64,000 nt of DNA from JAGIBJ01 sp032119595 (GCA_032119595.1 JAUMBQ010000006.1:930001-994000); one strand, 5' to 3'. Counted from the stretch's first letter, positions 43,394 through 53,855 are shown. Translations and numbers: made by a program. Notes: a model not told the origin generated them from the letters alone.

Positions 43394-43861
43394 TCAGGCG
43401 GCGTAGGCGGCCAAGAACTCGCCGAGTTCTTCGCCGTCGACCCCGAACGCCAGAACCGCACGGTCCTTCGGCACGACGAGCGGCTGCTCGACGGGGCCGT
43501 CACCTGGGTTGATCGGGAAGGCGTCGAACACCTCGGTGGCAGTGAGCGCGATCACGCCGCGGTCGGCCGCGCGCCGCAGCTCGGCCGCGTGATCGGCGGT
43601 GCGGACGACCACGCTCACGGCGACGCCGCGATCGGGCCACGCGAGGTTGAACAGCGCCGCCGGGCTGCCTTCGACCTCGACGTACGCCTGCTCGACGGCG
43701 CACGGGAGGTCCTCCCCCGCGCGGTAGGCCGCGAAGATCTCGGGCGCTCCGGGCCAGTCGCCGAAGTCGACGGCAAACAAGGTCGTCCCGTCGAACTCGG
43801 TGTCAGGGGTGCGCAGGAAGGTCGCACGCGTGGGGTACTGCGGTCCGGCACTACCGGTCAT
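43394..43861 (-). CDS. Conserved-looking cytoplasmic protein of unknown function
   Basis: A 155-residue protein without a signal peptide. ATG 43861 has a GAGG 6 nt upstream; a further ATG at 43903 would add 14 residues. It contains LFAVDFGDWPGAPEIFAAYRAG, AVEQAYVEVEGSPAALFNLAWPDRGVAVSVVV and DRAVLAFGVDGEELGEFLAAY. Codon use is normal and the reading frame is clean. I do not recognise a family. It ends 31 bp from the convergent Nudix gene. Confidence 0.6.
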   Translation of the reverse strand: MTGSAGPQYPTRATFLRTPDTEFDGTTLFAVDFGDWPGAPEIFAAYRAGEDLPCAVEQAYVEVEGSPAALFNLAWPDRGVAVSVVVRTADHAAELRRAADRGVIALTATEVFDAFPINPGDGPVEQPLVVPKDRAVLAFGVDGEELGEFLAAYAA

Positions 43862-43910
43862 GGGAACCTCGCATGGGGAACGGCATGGAGCGCAGCCTGT
43901 CATACCGGCG

Positions 43911-44561
43911 TCAGCGTTTCTTGTGCCGGCCGTAGGTCACCGACCCCGAGACCGTCAGCACTTCGGACGAGGTGCAGCCGCCGCCCTGGTCGGTGAGGTC
44001 CTTCTTGCGGTCATCGCCCTTGACCGGGTACGTGTGCTCCACGCCCGGCTTGGGGATTGGGGCAAACACCTGGGCGTCGAGGGTCGGGTCGATGCCGGTG
44101 AAGTCGAGGTATGAGGTGTAGCGCTGGCGGCCCTTCTTCTTGCCGGCGGTCACCTTGCGCACGACGCCTTTCCACGTGGAGGAGCGCGTGGCGATCGGGC
44201 GGGTGGTCGGTCCGATCGTGTACGGCTTCATGGTGTCGGATTTGCCTTCGACGGTGCGGACGATCGAGTAGATCGACTCACCCGTGATCTCCATCGAGCC
44301 CTTGCTCTTGCCCAGCGGCCCGGTGCCCTCGACGGAGTGGCGGTAGATCGTCGTCGTGACGTCGGTGGTGAACGCGTCGATGCCGACGATCGCCGGGCAC
44401 CGCGTAGTGATCACCGAGGTGAAGTCGACGGAGGCAGTGAGGTATTCCGGGCCTGGCTTGGCTTTGGCGGAGGCCGTTGCGGAGGTGGGCGCGAGGCTGG
44501 CGACGGCGAGGACCGACGTGGCGACGAGAACGCCGGCGCGGAAGCGGTGGTGGTGGAGCAT
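43911..44561 (-). CDS. Secreted protein of unknown function
   Basis: A 216-residue exported protein. The signal peptide (HHHRFRAGVLVATSVLAVASL) ends TSATASA. The mature part is beta-rich with two Cys (TTRCPAIVG, GGGCTSSEVLTVSGSV) and a basic end. Segments such as TGESIYSIVRTVEGKSDT suggest a repeated beta structure. No family was recognised. It starts about 200 bp from purB in a divergent arrangement, and just upstream of the minus-strand gene at 43394-43861. Confidence 0.65.
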   Translation of the reverse strand: MLHHHRFRAGVLVATSVLAVASLAPTSATASAKAKPGPEYLTASVDFTSVITTRCPAIVGIDAFTTDVTTTIYRHSVEGTGPLGKSKGSMEITGESIYSIVRTVEGKSDTMKPYTIGPTTRPIATRSSTWKGVVRKVTAGKKKGRQRYTSYLDFTGIDPTLDAQVFAPIPKPGVEHTYPVKGDDRKKDLTDQGGGCTSSEVLTVSGSVTYGRHKKR

Positions 44562-44760
44562 TGCCGAAGGGTCTCGCGACGAGCCGCATCCGTCGTCGAC
44601 CGAACGGCTCGACGCGCCGCACCCGCCGGTGTCCCCCGACGGGCCGGCGGTGGGGCGCGTTGTTGCAAGCCGGAAAACCCCCGCGTCCGTAAGGAACCGA
44701 GGCGTACCTCGTGGTCAACTACGGTCACGTGGCCTGCAACCGGCCGCTGCGTCCGGCAGT

Positions 44761-46049
<1,289 letters not shown>

Positions 46050-46053
<4 letters not shown>

Positions 46054-47330
46054 AGCGCTCCGTCGCCACGCTCGCCGGGCTCGCCAGCCTCGCCTGCCTT
46101 CCCGCTACCGCCCAGGCGACGCCTCGCGCGATCCTCTCGGCGGTCAATTACGAGCGCGAGATGGCCGGCCTGAAGCCGCTCGCCGCCCGCGCCGACTGGG
46201 CGAGCGCCTGCAACGCCCACACGTCGTACATGAACCAGAACAACGTGCTGACGCACAGCGAGACGCCCGGCGCGCCGTTGTTCTCGGACGCTGGTGTCTG
46301 GGCCGGCGCGCACGCGGTCCTGGCGCGCAGCAGCGCGGGCTTCAGCGGCAACCCGTGGCACAACGCGCCGTTCCATCAGTTCCAGGTCATGCATCCGTGG
46401 CTGGCCGAGACGGGCATCTCGATCACCGGCGGCTACGCCTGCATGGTCACGCTCGGCGAGCGTGACGCGCCGAACCCGTCGGAGATCAGCCTGATCACCG
46501 TGCCGGGCACCGCGCAGTACACGGCCCCGGCCGAGATCGCCCGCGAGTCGCCGTTCACGCCGGGCGACGAGGTCGGCCTGCCGCAGGGCACCAAGACCGG
46601 CCCGCACATCTACGTCTACGCCCAGGGGCCGCAGCGCTTCCAGACGGTCGCCGTGCAATCGGCGTCCCTGACGGCCGCCGACGATGGCTCCCAGGTGCCC
46701 CTTCGCTGGGTCGACGGCACGAGCCCGCGCTCAGGCCGCTACCTCGACGGCGGCGCGATCTTGATCCCCGTCACCCCGCTGAAGGAGGGCACGACGTACG
46801 GCCTGCGCGTCGAAGCCTCCACCACGTCGGCGACCGGCTCCCGCCTGCTGATCAGCCGCACCTCCAGCTTTGCGACCGGCCCCGACGAGTCCGATCTCGT
46901 GCAGGCCCCCGAGGCCAGCGACACCGTCACTGCGGCGAGCACGCGCGGCGCCGCGAAGAAGGCGCCGGGCGGGACCAAGAAGCTGAAGCGCGGCGCGCCG
47001 GCCGTGATCGGCGGCGAAGGCCAGCCCAAGCTCGAAGTGTCGCTCCGCTGGACGCCGAACGGCGTGCGCGCGAAGATTCACTGCGAGTCCGCCGTGTCCC
47101 GCTGCCAGGGGCCGCTGCGCATCCTCGTGCGCCGCAAGGGCAAGAAGATCCAGAAGCTCCGCTTCAAAGCGCGCGGCGGCCCGCTCAAGCTCAACCTCGC
47201 GCCCGGCCGCACCATCAATCGCCGCGTCGTGATGACCAAGCGCCAGATTGCCAGCGGCCAAAAGCGCGGGTTCGCGATCCGCTGGGGCGCGCCGGCGCCC
47301 GAAAAGGCCCGCGCGCTCGAGATCCAGTAG
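46050..47330 (+). CDS. Secreted CAP-like protein, translationally coupled to purB
   Basis: A 426-residue exported protein. GTG 46050 overlaps the purB stop as GTGA. The signal peptide (SVATLAGLASLACLPATAQA) precedes a CAP/SCP-like domain: AILSAVNYEREMAGLKPLAA, then WASACNAHTSYMNQNNVLTH and NPWHNAPFHQFQVMHPWLAETGI. These carry the two His and the helix pattern of the family. Residues about 165-290 form an Ig-like beta region. The C-terminus is a basic beta module (LRILVRRKGKKIQKLRFK). Activity is unknown. A secreted protein coupled to a cytosolic purine enzyme is unexpected. Confidence 0.75.
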
Positions 47331-47374
47331 CGCAGGGCCGCCGAGGCGGCCCTTGCGACGCGCTGGCCGGGGGC

Positions 47375-47422
47375 GTGAACGGCCAAAATCTGTTGTCAGA
47401 GCAACAGATAATGGCCGCTCAC
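47375..47422 (-). repeat. 48-bp palindromic element, copy 1
   Basis: The ends are GTGAACGGCCA and TGGCCGCTCAC; the core is ATCTGTTG-TCAGAG-CAACAGAT. All of it folds into one hairpin with two AA/AA internal mismatches. It is flanked by CGCTGGCC (47361-47368) and CGCTGGCT (47423-47430). It lies 44 nt after the CAP-like gene stop. Strand is given by comparison with copy 3. Confidence 0.8.
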
Positions 47423-47546
47423 CGCTGGCTGGGGCGACTCAGGCGTTGGCGCGCCGTGGCTCGCTGGGAACGATTGACGCAAACGTCGTCCCACTCCGAA
47501 GGGGCGGCGGGCCCTGCGCCCATGCCACCTCAGCGCTGGCCGAGGC

Positions 47547-47594
47547 GTGAACGGCCAAAATCTGCTGTCAGAGCAACAGATAATGGCCGCTCAC
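47547..47594 (-). repeat. 48-bp palindromic element, copy 2
   Basis: Identical to copy 1 except one base in the stem (CTGCTG for CTGTTG). It is flanked by CGCTGGCC on both sides (47534-47541 and 47595-47602). It is 172 bp from copy 1, in the same 408-bp gap before purC. Apart from these two elements and the purC -10 box the gap holds no gene. Confidence 0.8.
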
Positions 47595-47725
47595 CGCTGG
47601 CCGGGGCCGTCTCGGCCCCCGGCCAGGCCCTGCATTTGGCGCGCTTGGACCTCTGGCCTGCGCCGCCCTACGGGCCGAATCAGGCCGCTGACCACCTCGC
47701 CCCGCCGCCGGTCGGGCCTGCGACC

Positions 47726-47731
47726 TATTCT
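47726..47731 (+). promoter_or_regulatory. -10-like TATTCT box 7 nt before purC
   Basis: TATTCT ends 7 nt before ATG 47739, and there is no Shine-Dalgarno, so a leaderless purC mRNA is likely. Confidence 0.45.
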
Positions 47732-47738
47732 CCAGCGC

Positions 47739-48644
47739 ATGCCGATCCTCTCCGATCTCCCGCTCATCGCATCCGGCAAGGTCCGCGAGCTCTACGACCT
47801 GGGCGACGACAAGCTTCTGCTCGTCGCAACCGATCGCATCTCCACGTACGACGCGATTCACCCGACGCCGATCCCGGGTAAGGGCTCGGTGCTCACCGGC
47901 CTCTCGGTGTTCTGGTTTGGACTGACCGAAGGCGTAGTCCCGAACCACTTCATCTCCGACAGCGAAGGCGTGCCGGATGAGGTGAAGGGCCGCGCGATCG
48001 TGGTGAAGAAGCTGAAGATCATTCCGCTGGAGGCGATTGTCCGCGGCTACATCACCGGCTCCGGCTGGAAGGACTACCTGGCCACCGGCAAGGTGTCCGG
48101 CCACGTGCTGCCCGAGGGGCTGCAGGAGAGCGAGCAGCTTCCCGAGCCGCTCTTCACGCCGTCGACGAAGGCGGAACTCGGCGACCACGACGAGACCGTC
48201 GACCTCGAGCAGGCCGCCAAGATCGTCGGCGACGACGACCTCCTCGCCAAGGTGCAGGACCTGTCGATCCAGCTCTACAAGAGGGCCGCTGAGCATGCCC
48301 GCGAGCGCGGCCTGATCCTGGCCGACACGAAGTTCGAATTCGGCATCGATTCCGACGGTGTTCTGCGCGTCGCCGATGAGGTCTTGACCCCGGACTCGTC
48401 GCGGTACTGGCCGGTCGAGGGCTACGCGCCCGGGCAGGGCCAGCCGTCGTTCGACAAGCAGTACGTCCGCGACTGGGCGACGAAGTCCGGCTGGGACAAG
48501 AAGGATCCGGCGCCCGCGATCCCCGCCGAGATCGTGGAAGGCACGAGTGACCGCTACCGCGATGCGTACCTGCGGATCACGGGCGAGCCGCTCGCTGATT
48601 GGCTGGGGCGGATCGGCGCCAAGGAAGCACCGAAAGTCAGCTAG
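47739..48644 (+). CDS. purC: SAICAR synthetase
   Basis: A 301-residue enzyme that joins aspartate to CAIR in purine synthesis. SGKVRELYDLGDDKLLLVATDRIS is the N-terminal ATP-binding signature. KKLKIIPLEAIVRGYITGSGWKDY and GLILADTKFEFG with DEVLTPDSSRYW are conserved in the long (about 300-residue) PurC type. The ATG at 47739 begins directly before the first strand. It is preceded by two palindromic elements and followed by a small hairpin. Confidence 0.97.
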   Translation: MPILSDLPLIASGKVRELYDLGDDKLLLVATDRISTYDAIHPTPIPGKGSVLTGLSVFWFGLTEGVVPNHFISDSEGVPDEVKGRAIVVKKLKIIPLEAIVRGYITGSGWKDYLATGKVSGHVLPEGLQESEQLPEPLFTPSTKAELGDHDETVDLEQAAKIVGDDDLLAKVQDLSIQLYKRAAEHARERGLILADTKFEFGIDSDGVLRVADEVLTPDSSRYWPVEGYAPGQGQPSFDKQYVRDWATKSGWDKKDPAPAIPAEIVEGTSDRYRDAYLRITGEPLADWLGRIGAKEAPKVS

Positions 48645-48670
48645 GGCTGAGGCCGCAGCCGGCGTCGACG

Positions 48671-48687
48671 GGATCGGTTTTCGATCC
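48671..48687 (+). terminator. Small hairpin after purC
   Basis: GGATCG-GTTTT-CGATCC is a 6-bp stem with a T-rich loop, 26 nt after the purC stop. It is weak as a terminator. Confidence 0.4.
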
Positions 48688-48706
48688 GGTGGGTTGACGA
48701 CGGGCG

Positions 48707-48712
48707 TACGGT
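48707..48712 (+). promoter_or_regulatory. -10-like TACGGT box 6 nt before the propeller gene
   Basis: TACGGT ends 6 nt before ATG 48719, consistent with a leaderless mRNA. A TTGACG at 48694 is too close to be its -35 box. Confidence 0.4.
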
Positions 48713-48718
48713 CAGGAC

Positions 48719-49696
48719 ATGAAGGTTTGTCCCGCCTCCACCCTCCGTCGACCCTTGGCCGCGCCGCGCGCCGCCGGCGTCGCCCTACTCGCTGGCGCCG
48801 CCGGCCTGGCGCTCGCTGCCGGGCCCGCGCAGGCTGCGTTCGCGCCGTGCCCGACCGCGGACGGCCTCGCGGCGCCGGCGCCGAAGGTCGTCGGCACGAT
48901 CGGGTCGGCGATCGAAGGCATGGTGGTCGACAACGCCGGGCGCCTGTGGGTGACCGACCTGCCGGGCGGCAAGATTCTGCGGTTCGATGCGCCTGGCAGC
49001 AAGCCGACGCTCGTTGCGACGATCCCGGGCGGTGGTGGCGGCGCGCTCGAACTCGAACCTGATGGCACGGTGATCGTCGGCTCCGGCGCCGACGCCCGCG
49101 TCCTGTTTGGCGACCTGCTGCGGCCGGGCGCCATTTCGCGGGTCGACCCGGTCACGGGCAGGCTCACGCAGATCGCTCGTGGCTTCAGCGCCGCCAACGG
49201 CTTCGCGGTGACCGGCAACGGCACGATCTTCGCGACGAACGACTTCGCGAGCGCGATCGGCAAGCGCGACCCGGACGGCAAGGTCACGCCGAAATGGACG
49301 ACCATCGCCAGCGCCAACGGCGCGGCGCTCAACAAAGACGACTCCTACCTCTACGTGTCGCGGACGTTCGTGAACCCGGGCGTCAGCCGCATCTCGACCG
49401 CCGACCCGACGAAGCGCCAGAGCCTGCTGAACCTCCAGGGTCTCGACGCGTTCGCGGCACCCGACGGCCTGACCCTCGACTCCCAGGACCGCCCGATCGT
49501 GCCGACGAACGTCGCCGGCGAGATCCTGCGCATCAACGCGCCGGGCAAGGCCTGCCGGCTCGCCAAGGGCCTGTCGAGCTCAAGCGTCGTGGCCTACGGC
49601 AAGGGCGACGTCGGCTTCTCCAAGGGCCGGCTGTTCCGCGCTGGCTTTGATGGCCGCGTCGTCGAGGTTCCGGCCGGGTTCGACGCGGGGGCCTGA
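48719..49696 (+). CDS. Secreted SMP-30/NHL-type beta-propeller protein
   Basis: A 325-residue exported protein. The signal peptide ends GPAQAA. The rest shows repeated propeller blades: IEGMVVDNAGRLWVTDLPGGKILRFD, then NGFAVTGNGTIFATND, AALNKDDSYLYVSRTF and DGLTLDSQDRPIVPTN. This pattern is seen in SMP-30/gluconolactonase-like and NHL-like proteins. Whether it is an enzyme or a binding protein is unknown, since the metal ligands of SMP-30 cannot be assigned with confidence. It is convergent with the alpha/beta hydrolase gene. Confidence 0.8.
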   Translation: MKVCPASTLRRPLAAPRAAGVALLAGAAGLALAAGPAQAAFAPCPTADGLAAPAPKVVGTIGSAIEGMVVDNAGRLWVTDLPGGKILRFDAPGSKPTLVATIPGGGGGALELEPDGTVIVGSGADARVLFGDLLRPGAISRVDPVTGRLTQIARGFSAANGFAVTGNGTIFATNDFASAIGKRDPDGKVTPKWTTIASANGAALNKDDSYLYVSRTFVNPGVSRISTADPTKRQSLLNLQGLDAFAAPDGLTLDSQDRPIVPTNVAGEILRINAPGKACRLAKGLSSSSVVAYGKGDVGFSKGRLFRAGFDGRVVEVPAGFDAGA

Positions 49697-49706
49697 GCTG
49701 ACCAAG

Positions 49707-49735
49707 CGGCTGGGCGCAACGCTTGCGTCCAGCCG
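49707..49735. terminator. Bidirectional terminator-like hairpin
   Basis: CGGCTGGGCGCAA (49707-49719) pairs with TTGCGTCCAGCCG (49723-49735), twelve pairs and one G-T, across a 3-nt loop. It lies between the convergent propeller and hydrolase genes. Confidence 0.7.
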
Positions 49736-49765
49736 GCCCGCATGGCCGCGGCAACCGGCCCGGCC

Positions 49766-51502
49766 CTAGCGCGCGACGGCCTGGTCGATGAAGTTCGCCA
49801 GCGTCTGGCTGGAGATCTCCGGCCGGCCGTCGTTCTGCTGCTCGGCGGCGGTGACCACGTCGAGGTGCTGGTAGCCCTCCGCGACGACGCGCGGGTCGAC
49901 GGCTTTGCCGTTCCCGACCATGATCCCGTCTCCGGCGATGACGGCGATGCGCGGCTTCGACGTCATCTTGCTGCCGTGTTTGGAACCAGCGAGCGACGCC
50001 GTGCGATCGCCAGCGGCGAGGAGGGCGAGATCGGCCATCATCCGGATCGGGAACCAGTTCTCGGTCAGGCTCAGCGGGCCCTCGTGGAGAATCCTGGCGA
50101 ACTCGCTGGCGTCCGTGACCTCGAGGTTCGGGGCCGTGACACCCTTCCCGAGCTGCGTGTCGCCGCTGCCGAGTGCGTCGTAGTTTCGCCAGCGCGCCAG
50201 TGGCTGCTTCGCCTTGCCGAGATAGGCCGGGAGCATCAGGCGGTCGGGCGACACCAGCGTGCCGAGGCCCGGGATCAGCCACGCCTGCTCTGGGAGCTTG
50301 TTGCGGCGCAGCGGCACGCCGTCGAAGTAGCCAAAACTGGAGCGCACCAGGCCGAGGGCAGCGCCGTTGTCGTCCATGATCTGGCCGAGAAGCGCCATGT
50401 TTGAGTACCGCAGGTCGCGCAGGCTGGCTTTGGAAGCGACGAACCCGCGCAGGTCGGCCGACCCGGCGAGGTGGAAGAACGCCTCGACGCTCGCCGTCTT
50501 CGGCACGTCCTGCACGACGGCCGTCGCTTCCACGTCCGGGTCTTGGAAGGCGCGCACGCCGACGAGCTCCAGCAGCGTCATCGTGTCCGGCGCGATGCCG
50601 AGGAGGTCGACGTGGCGAGGCACGCGGCCGGCCTTGATTGCATCGGTGGTCGCCTTCGTGGCAGCGCCGAGGAGGCCGCCGGCAACGGCACCGAGGAGGT
50701 CCTTGCTCGCGGTGCGCTTGGCATCGACGGTGCCCGCGTTCAGCATCGTGTCGAAGCCGATGAAGCCCGCGCATTGGCGGTAGCCCGCGTCGTCGGTCGT
50801 CGACCGCTTTCCGTCGAAGTCCCACGACGCGTAGATCTCGGTGAGCGGCCCGCCGAGTGAGTGGCCGCCGCAGATCACGTGCTGCTCGCGCCACGGCTGG
50901 CTCGGCAGCTCGGTCGTGAGCACGGCGTGGTAGTCGTGCATGGTCTGCGCGATGCCGATGTCAGCGAGCACGCGGTCGTTTTGCCGGAAGCCGGCGAAGG
51001 TCTTGCCGTCGATCGACGTCCCGCGGAAGTAGTAGTCGATGGCCGCGGACGCGTCGCCGGTGGCCTCGGCGGCGTCGGTGCCAGTGTGGTCCTCCAGGCA
51101 GTTCGCGCGCCGATCGATGGCCCAGATCTCGATGTGGCGACCCCGCCGCGCGGCCTCGCGGACGGCGTTGCGAGCGAGCGGGTCGAAGGCGGTGGCGCCC
51201 TCCAGGATGCCTGGAATCAGCACCGCGACGGCATCGGACTGGGTGGCGTCGGTCGGGCCGGCCCCGGACCGGAACCGCTCGTACGCAATCCAGTCGCACG
51301 CCTCGGGATGCGGTGCGGCGCCGGGGAGCATCGGCACGTGCAGGCGCACGACGCTGCTGATCACATCGGTCTGCGGTGACGCGGACACAATCGGAATCTC
51401 GACGCGCTCAACGGCGCAAGCCGGCGCCACGGACGCCGCGAGCGCGACACCGAACGACATGACGAAGGACACGGCGCGAAGCCGAACACTGGGACGGGAC
51501 AC
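49766..51502 (-). CDS. Secreted alpha/beta hydrolase
   Basis: A 578-residue exported protein from GTG 51502, with GGGGAG 5 nt upstream and a signal peptide ending PACA. The hydrolase core has VAVLIPGILEGATAF near the oxyanion strand and the nucleophile elbow CGGHSLGGPL (Ser). The C-terminal GYQHLDVVTAAEQQN supplies the likely catalytic His, with Asp in a preceding loop. A long helical insert (about 255-400) sits between them and could form a lid. This arrangement fits a lipase or esterase. The substrate is unknown. It is divergent from purS across 255 bp. Confidence 0.82.
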   Translation of the reverse strand: MSRPSVRLRAVSFVMSFGVALAASVAPACAVERVEIPIVSASPQTDVISSVVRLHVPMLPGAAPHPEACDWIAYERFRSGAGPTDATQSDAVAVLIPGILEGATAFDPLARNAVREAARRGRHIEIWAIDRRANCLEDHTGTDAAEATGDASAAIDYYFRGTSIDGKTFAGFRQNDRVLADIGIAQTMHDYHAVLTTELPSQPWREQHVICGGHSLGGPLTEIYASWDFDGKRSTTDDAGYRQCAGFIGFDTMLNAGTVDAKRTASKDLLGAVAGGLLGAATKATTDAIKAGRVPRHVDLLGIAPDTMTLLELVGVRAFQDPDVEATAVVQDVPKTASVEAFFHLAGSADLRGFVASKASLRDLRYSNMALLGQIMDDNGAALGLVRSSFGYFDGVPLRRNKLPEQAWLIPGLGTLVSPDRLMLPAYLGKAKQPLARWRNYDALGSGDTQLGKGVTAPNLEVTDASEFARILHEGPLSLTENWFPIRMMADLALLAAGDRTASLAGSKHGSKMTSKPRIAVIAGDGIMVGNGKAVDPRVVAEGYQHLDVVTAAEQQNDGRPEISSQTLANFIDQAVAR

Positions 51503-51757
51503 GGGACTCCCCGGGGACAAGAACGCACGCGCGGAGCGTGGCGTGGACTCGCCTCACGGTACGCACATTGGGGCGCGAGGTCGAACACATGTTGGTTGCC
51601 GCGATTGGGCGGCACAAGAGCGAGCGAAACGCCTGCGCAGTCGCGGATAACCGGAAACCGGCAGACCGGGACCGGGTCCTGTGCCCGGCAACGCCCCATG
51701 CATTCCGGCCAAAGCGGCCGCAGCACGGGCGCTCACGCGCTACCCTTGAGGCAGCTC

Positions 51758-52003
51758 ATGGCCCGTGCACGCGTCCTCATCCGCCCGAAGACCGGGATCC
51801 TCGATCCGCAGGGTGAAGCGGTCGAGCGCGCCCTGCCGGCGCTCGGTTTCGGTGGCGCGACGGACGTGCGGATCGGCCGGCTCGTGGAGCTCGAGGTCGA
51901 CGACGCGGCCCACCTGGATCAGATGTGCGCGCGCCTGCTGGCGAACCCGCTGATCGAGGACTACGAGATCGAGTTGCTCGATTCCGTAGCATCCGCTGCG
52001 TGA
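51758..52003 (+). CDS. purS: FGAM synthase subunit PurS
   Basis: An 81-residue PurS. ARVLIRPKTGILDPQGEAVERALPALGF and RLVELEVDDAAHLDQMCARLLANPLIEDYEIEL are the whole conserved fold. PurS bridges PurQ and PurL and carries ammonia between them. The ATG at 51758 has GAGG nearby and a TACCCT box 11 nt upstream. Its stop overlaps the purQ start by 4 bp (GTGA). Confidence 0.95.
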   Translation: MARARVLIRPKTGILDPQGEAVERALPALGFGGATDVRIGRLVELEVDDAAHLDQMCARLLANPLIEDYEIELLDSVASAA

Positions 52004-52677
52004 GCGTTCGATTCGGCGTAGTCCGCTTCCCCGGCACCTGCGATGAGATCGACGCGCTGCGCGCCTGCGCAGCCGTCGGCGATGCAGAGCTTCTCTGGCA
52101 TGGAGATGCCGACATCAAGGATGTCGATGTCGTCGTCATCCCCGGTGGCTTCTCCTACGGCGACTACCTGCGCGTCGGCGCCCTCGCCCGCTTCTCGCCG
52201 GTGATGGGCGAGGTCGCGAAGTTCGCGGCCGCCGGAGGCCCGGTGCTCGGCATCTGCAACGGCTTCCAGGTCCTCTGCGAATCCGGCCTGCTCCCGGGCG
52301 CCCTCCTGCCGAACCTGTCGCTGCGGTTCGTGTGCAAAGAGGTCGACCTCGTCGCCGCCACCTCGCGCACCCCGTTCACGTCCGGCATCGCCGTCGGCGA
52401 GACGCTGAACGTGCCCGCCAAGCATCGCTGCGGCCGCTACTACGTGCCGGACGCCCAGCTCGCCGAGCTGAAGGCGAACGACCAGATCCTCTTCCGGTAC
52501 GCCGACGGCCAGAACCCCAACGGCTCCATCGACGACATCGCCGGCGTCTGCAACGAAGCCGGCAACGTTGTCGGCCTCATGCCGCACCCCGAGCACGCCG
52601 TCGACGCGCTCCTCGGCTCGATCGACGGCCTCCGGCTGTTCGACTCGGCTGCCAAAGCGCAAGCCGTCCCGGCGTAA
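52000..52677 (+). CDS. purQ: FGAM synthase glutaminase subunit PurQ
   Basis: A 225-residue class I glutamine amidotransferase that supplies ammonia for formylglycinamidine ribonucleotide synthesis. The nucleophile is Cys86 in GICNGFQVL, with His196 and Glu198 in MPHPEHAVD completing the triad. The N-terminal RFGVVRFPGTCDEIDAL is typical. The GTG at 52000 overlaps the purS stop, so translation is coupled. purL, the third subunit, is not adjacent but lies 2.4 kb further on. Confidence 0.97.
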   Translation: MSVRFGVVRFPGTCDEIDALRACAAVGDAELLWHGDADIKDVDVVVIPGGFSYGDYLRVGALARFSPVMGEVAKFAAAGGPVLGICNGFQVLCESGLLPGALLPNLSLRFVCKEVDLVAATSRTPFTSGIAVGETLNVPAKHRCGRYYVPDAQLAELKANDQILFRYADGQNPNGSIDDIAGVCNEAGNVVGLMPHPEHAVDALLGSIDGLRLFDSAAKAQAVPA

Positions 52678-52711
52678 GCGGGGACGGCTCGCGATCTGGC
52701 GCGGGCGCGGG

Positions 52712-53698
52712 CTAAGTAGCCGGCGACGCGATGACGTCAGCGGTGCCGATCGTCAGACCCTCAGCGAAGGCGGTCACCCCGAACGTGCTGTTGAGCGCAC
52801 CCGCGGCAGTGGCCGTCAGCGAGAGCTTGGCGCCCGTCACGCGGACCTGAACGCCGGGGGTCGTAGTCGCCGACGACGAGAGGTCGACCTTGAAGAGCGG
52901 CAGGCGCCCGACCGGGCTCTTCTCGGCGTAGAGGAGGCCCGCGCCCACATCGATGGTGAAGTCACCGACGCTGAGCGTCTTGCCACCAGCGGTGAACGTG
53001 AGGCCGCCGCTGTGCGTGATCGGAGCGGTCAGGGCGATCTTGCCGCCCGGATTGGTGATCGGGAACTGGATCGTCGATCCAGCCACCGCTGGGGCGTCCG
53101 GAGCAACCGACACGCCAAGCGAGGTCAGCGTCTTCGCGGTGCCCGCGTCGAGGGTGACCCGAGTCGCCGGCTGCTGAAGGGTGACCGCGGCCGTCCCGAG
53201 CGCGTAGCCCTTGGGCAGGTTCACGCCGAGCACCGCCTTGATGGCGCCAACGCCGACCCTGCTCAGGTGGACCGCGACCGGCTTGATCGTCGTGTCGACG
53301 CCGTCCTGGCCGACCTTCGTGTTCTTGCTCCCCAGGGCAAACACGACTGCGCGGGTCTTCCCGACGGCCGCAGAGATGTCCGTGGGCTTGCCGTTTTTCA
53401 CCACGATGCGGAAGTTGGTGAGCGTCAGCGACTTGCCCTGGCGAGTGAGTTTCAGGCCGCCGCTGTGGGCGATCGCCGTGAGCGGATCGGCGACGCGGGT
53501 AATCGGGAACGGGATCGAGCCGTCGGCCGAGGCGGTCGTCCCGACCGGCGTGACCTTCACGCCGGCCTTGGTCAGTGCCTTGGCAGCCTTCGCGCTGAGC
53601 GTGAGGTCGGTCTGGCCGCCAGCCGCTGCGGCAGACGAGGGCAGCGCAAACGCCGCGACGGACGCGGCAGCAAGGGCGAAAACAGAGGTCGCTTTCAT
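52712..53698 (-). CDS. Secreted protein with two tandem HtaA-like beta repeats
   Basis: A 328-residue exported protein from ATG 53698, whose signal peptide ends SSAAAA. Two homologous units of about 145 residues follow. The first contains LTLSAKAAKALTKAGVKVTP, then FPITRVADPLTAIAHSGGL. The second contains VTLDAGTAKTLTSLGVSVAP, then FPITNPGGKIALTAPITHSGGL. Each ends with a strand like LTNFRIVV or VGDFTIDV. The repeat resembles HtaA-type surface domains, which bind haem in corynebacteria. No haem-ligand Tyr or His can be assigned here, so that role is only a possibility. Gene duplication is clear. Confidence 0.7.
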   Translation of the reverse strand: MKATSVFALAAASVAAFALPSSAAAAGGQTDLTLSAKAAKALTKAGVKVTPVGTTASADGSIPFPITRVADPLTAIAHSGGLKLTRQGKSLTLTNFRIVVKNGKPTDISAAVGKTRAVVFALGSKNTKVGQDGVDTTIKPVAVHLSRVGVGAIKAVLGVNLPKGYALGTAAVTLQQPATRVTLDAGTAKTLTSLGVSVAPDAPAVAGSTIQFPITNPGGKIALTAPITHSGGLTFTAGGKTLSVGDFTIDVGAGLLYAEKSPVGRLPLFKVDLSSSATTTPGVQVRVTGAKLSLTATAAGALNSTFGVTAFAEGLTIGTADVIASPAT

Positions 53699-53855
53699 GG
53701 TGGCTCCTGAGTCGGGAAGGAAGTACCGACACCTGCGCACCCAGCACGCCCGTCGGATGCCTCGGCGCCGTGCTGGCGCGCTCGCGCTCTGGCGGTCGGG
53801 GATCCACCACCGCAGGCCTGAGCAGCAGCCCGGCGCTGGCGCTTGCCGGCGGCCC

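Noticed and set aside
47375..47602. A CRISPR array made by the two near-identical repeats
   Set aside because: Only two copies, 172 bp apart, each a full hairpin; no regular spacers and no cas genes in the window.
48694..48712. TTGACG as the -35 box of the propeller gene at 48719
   Set aside because: The spacing to TACGGT is only 7 nt, far below the 16-19 nt needed.
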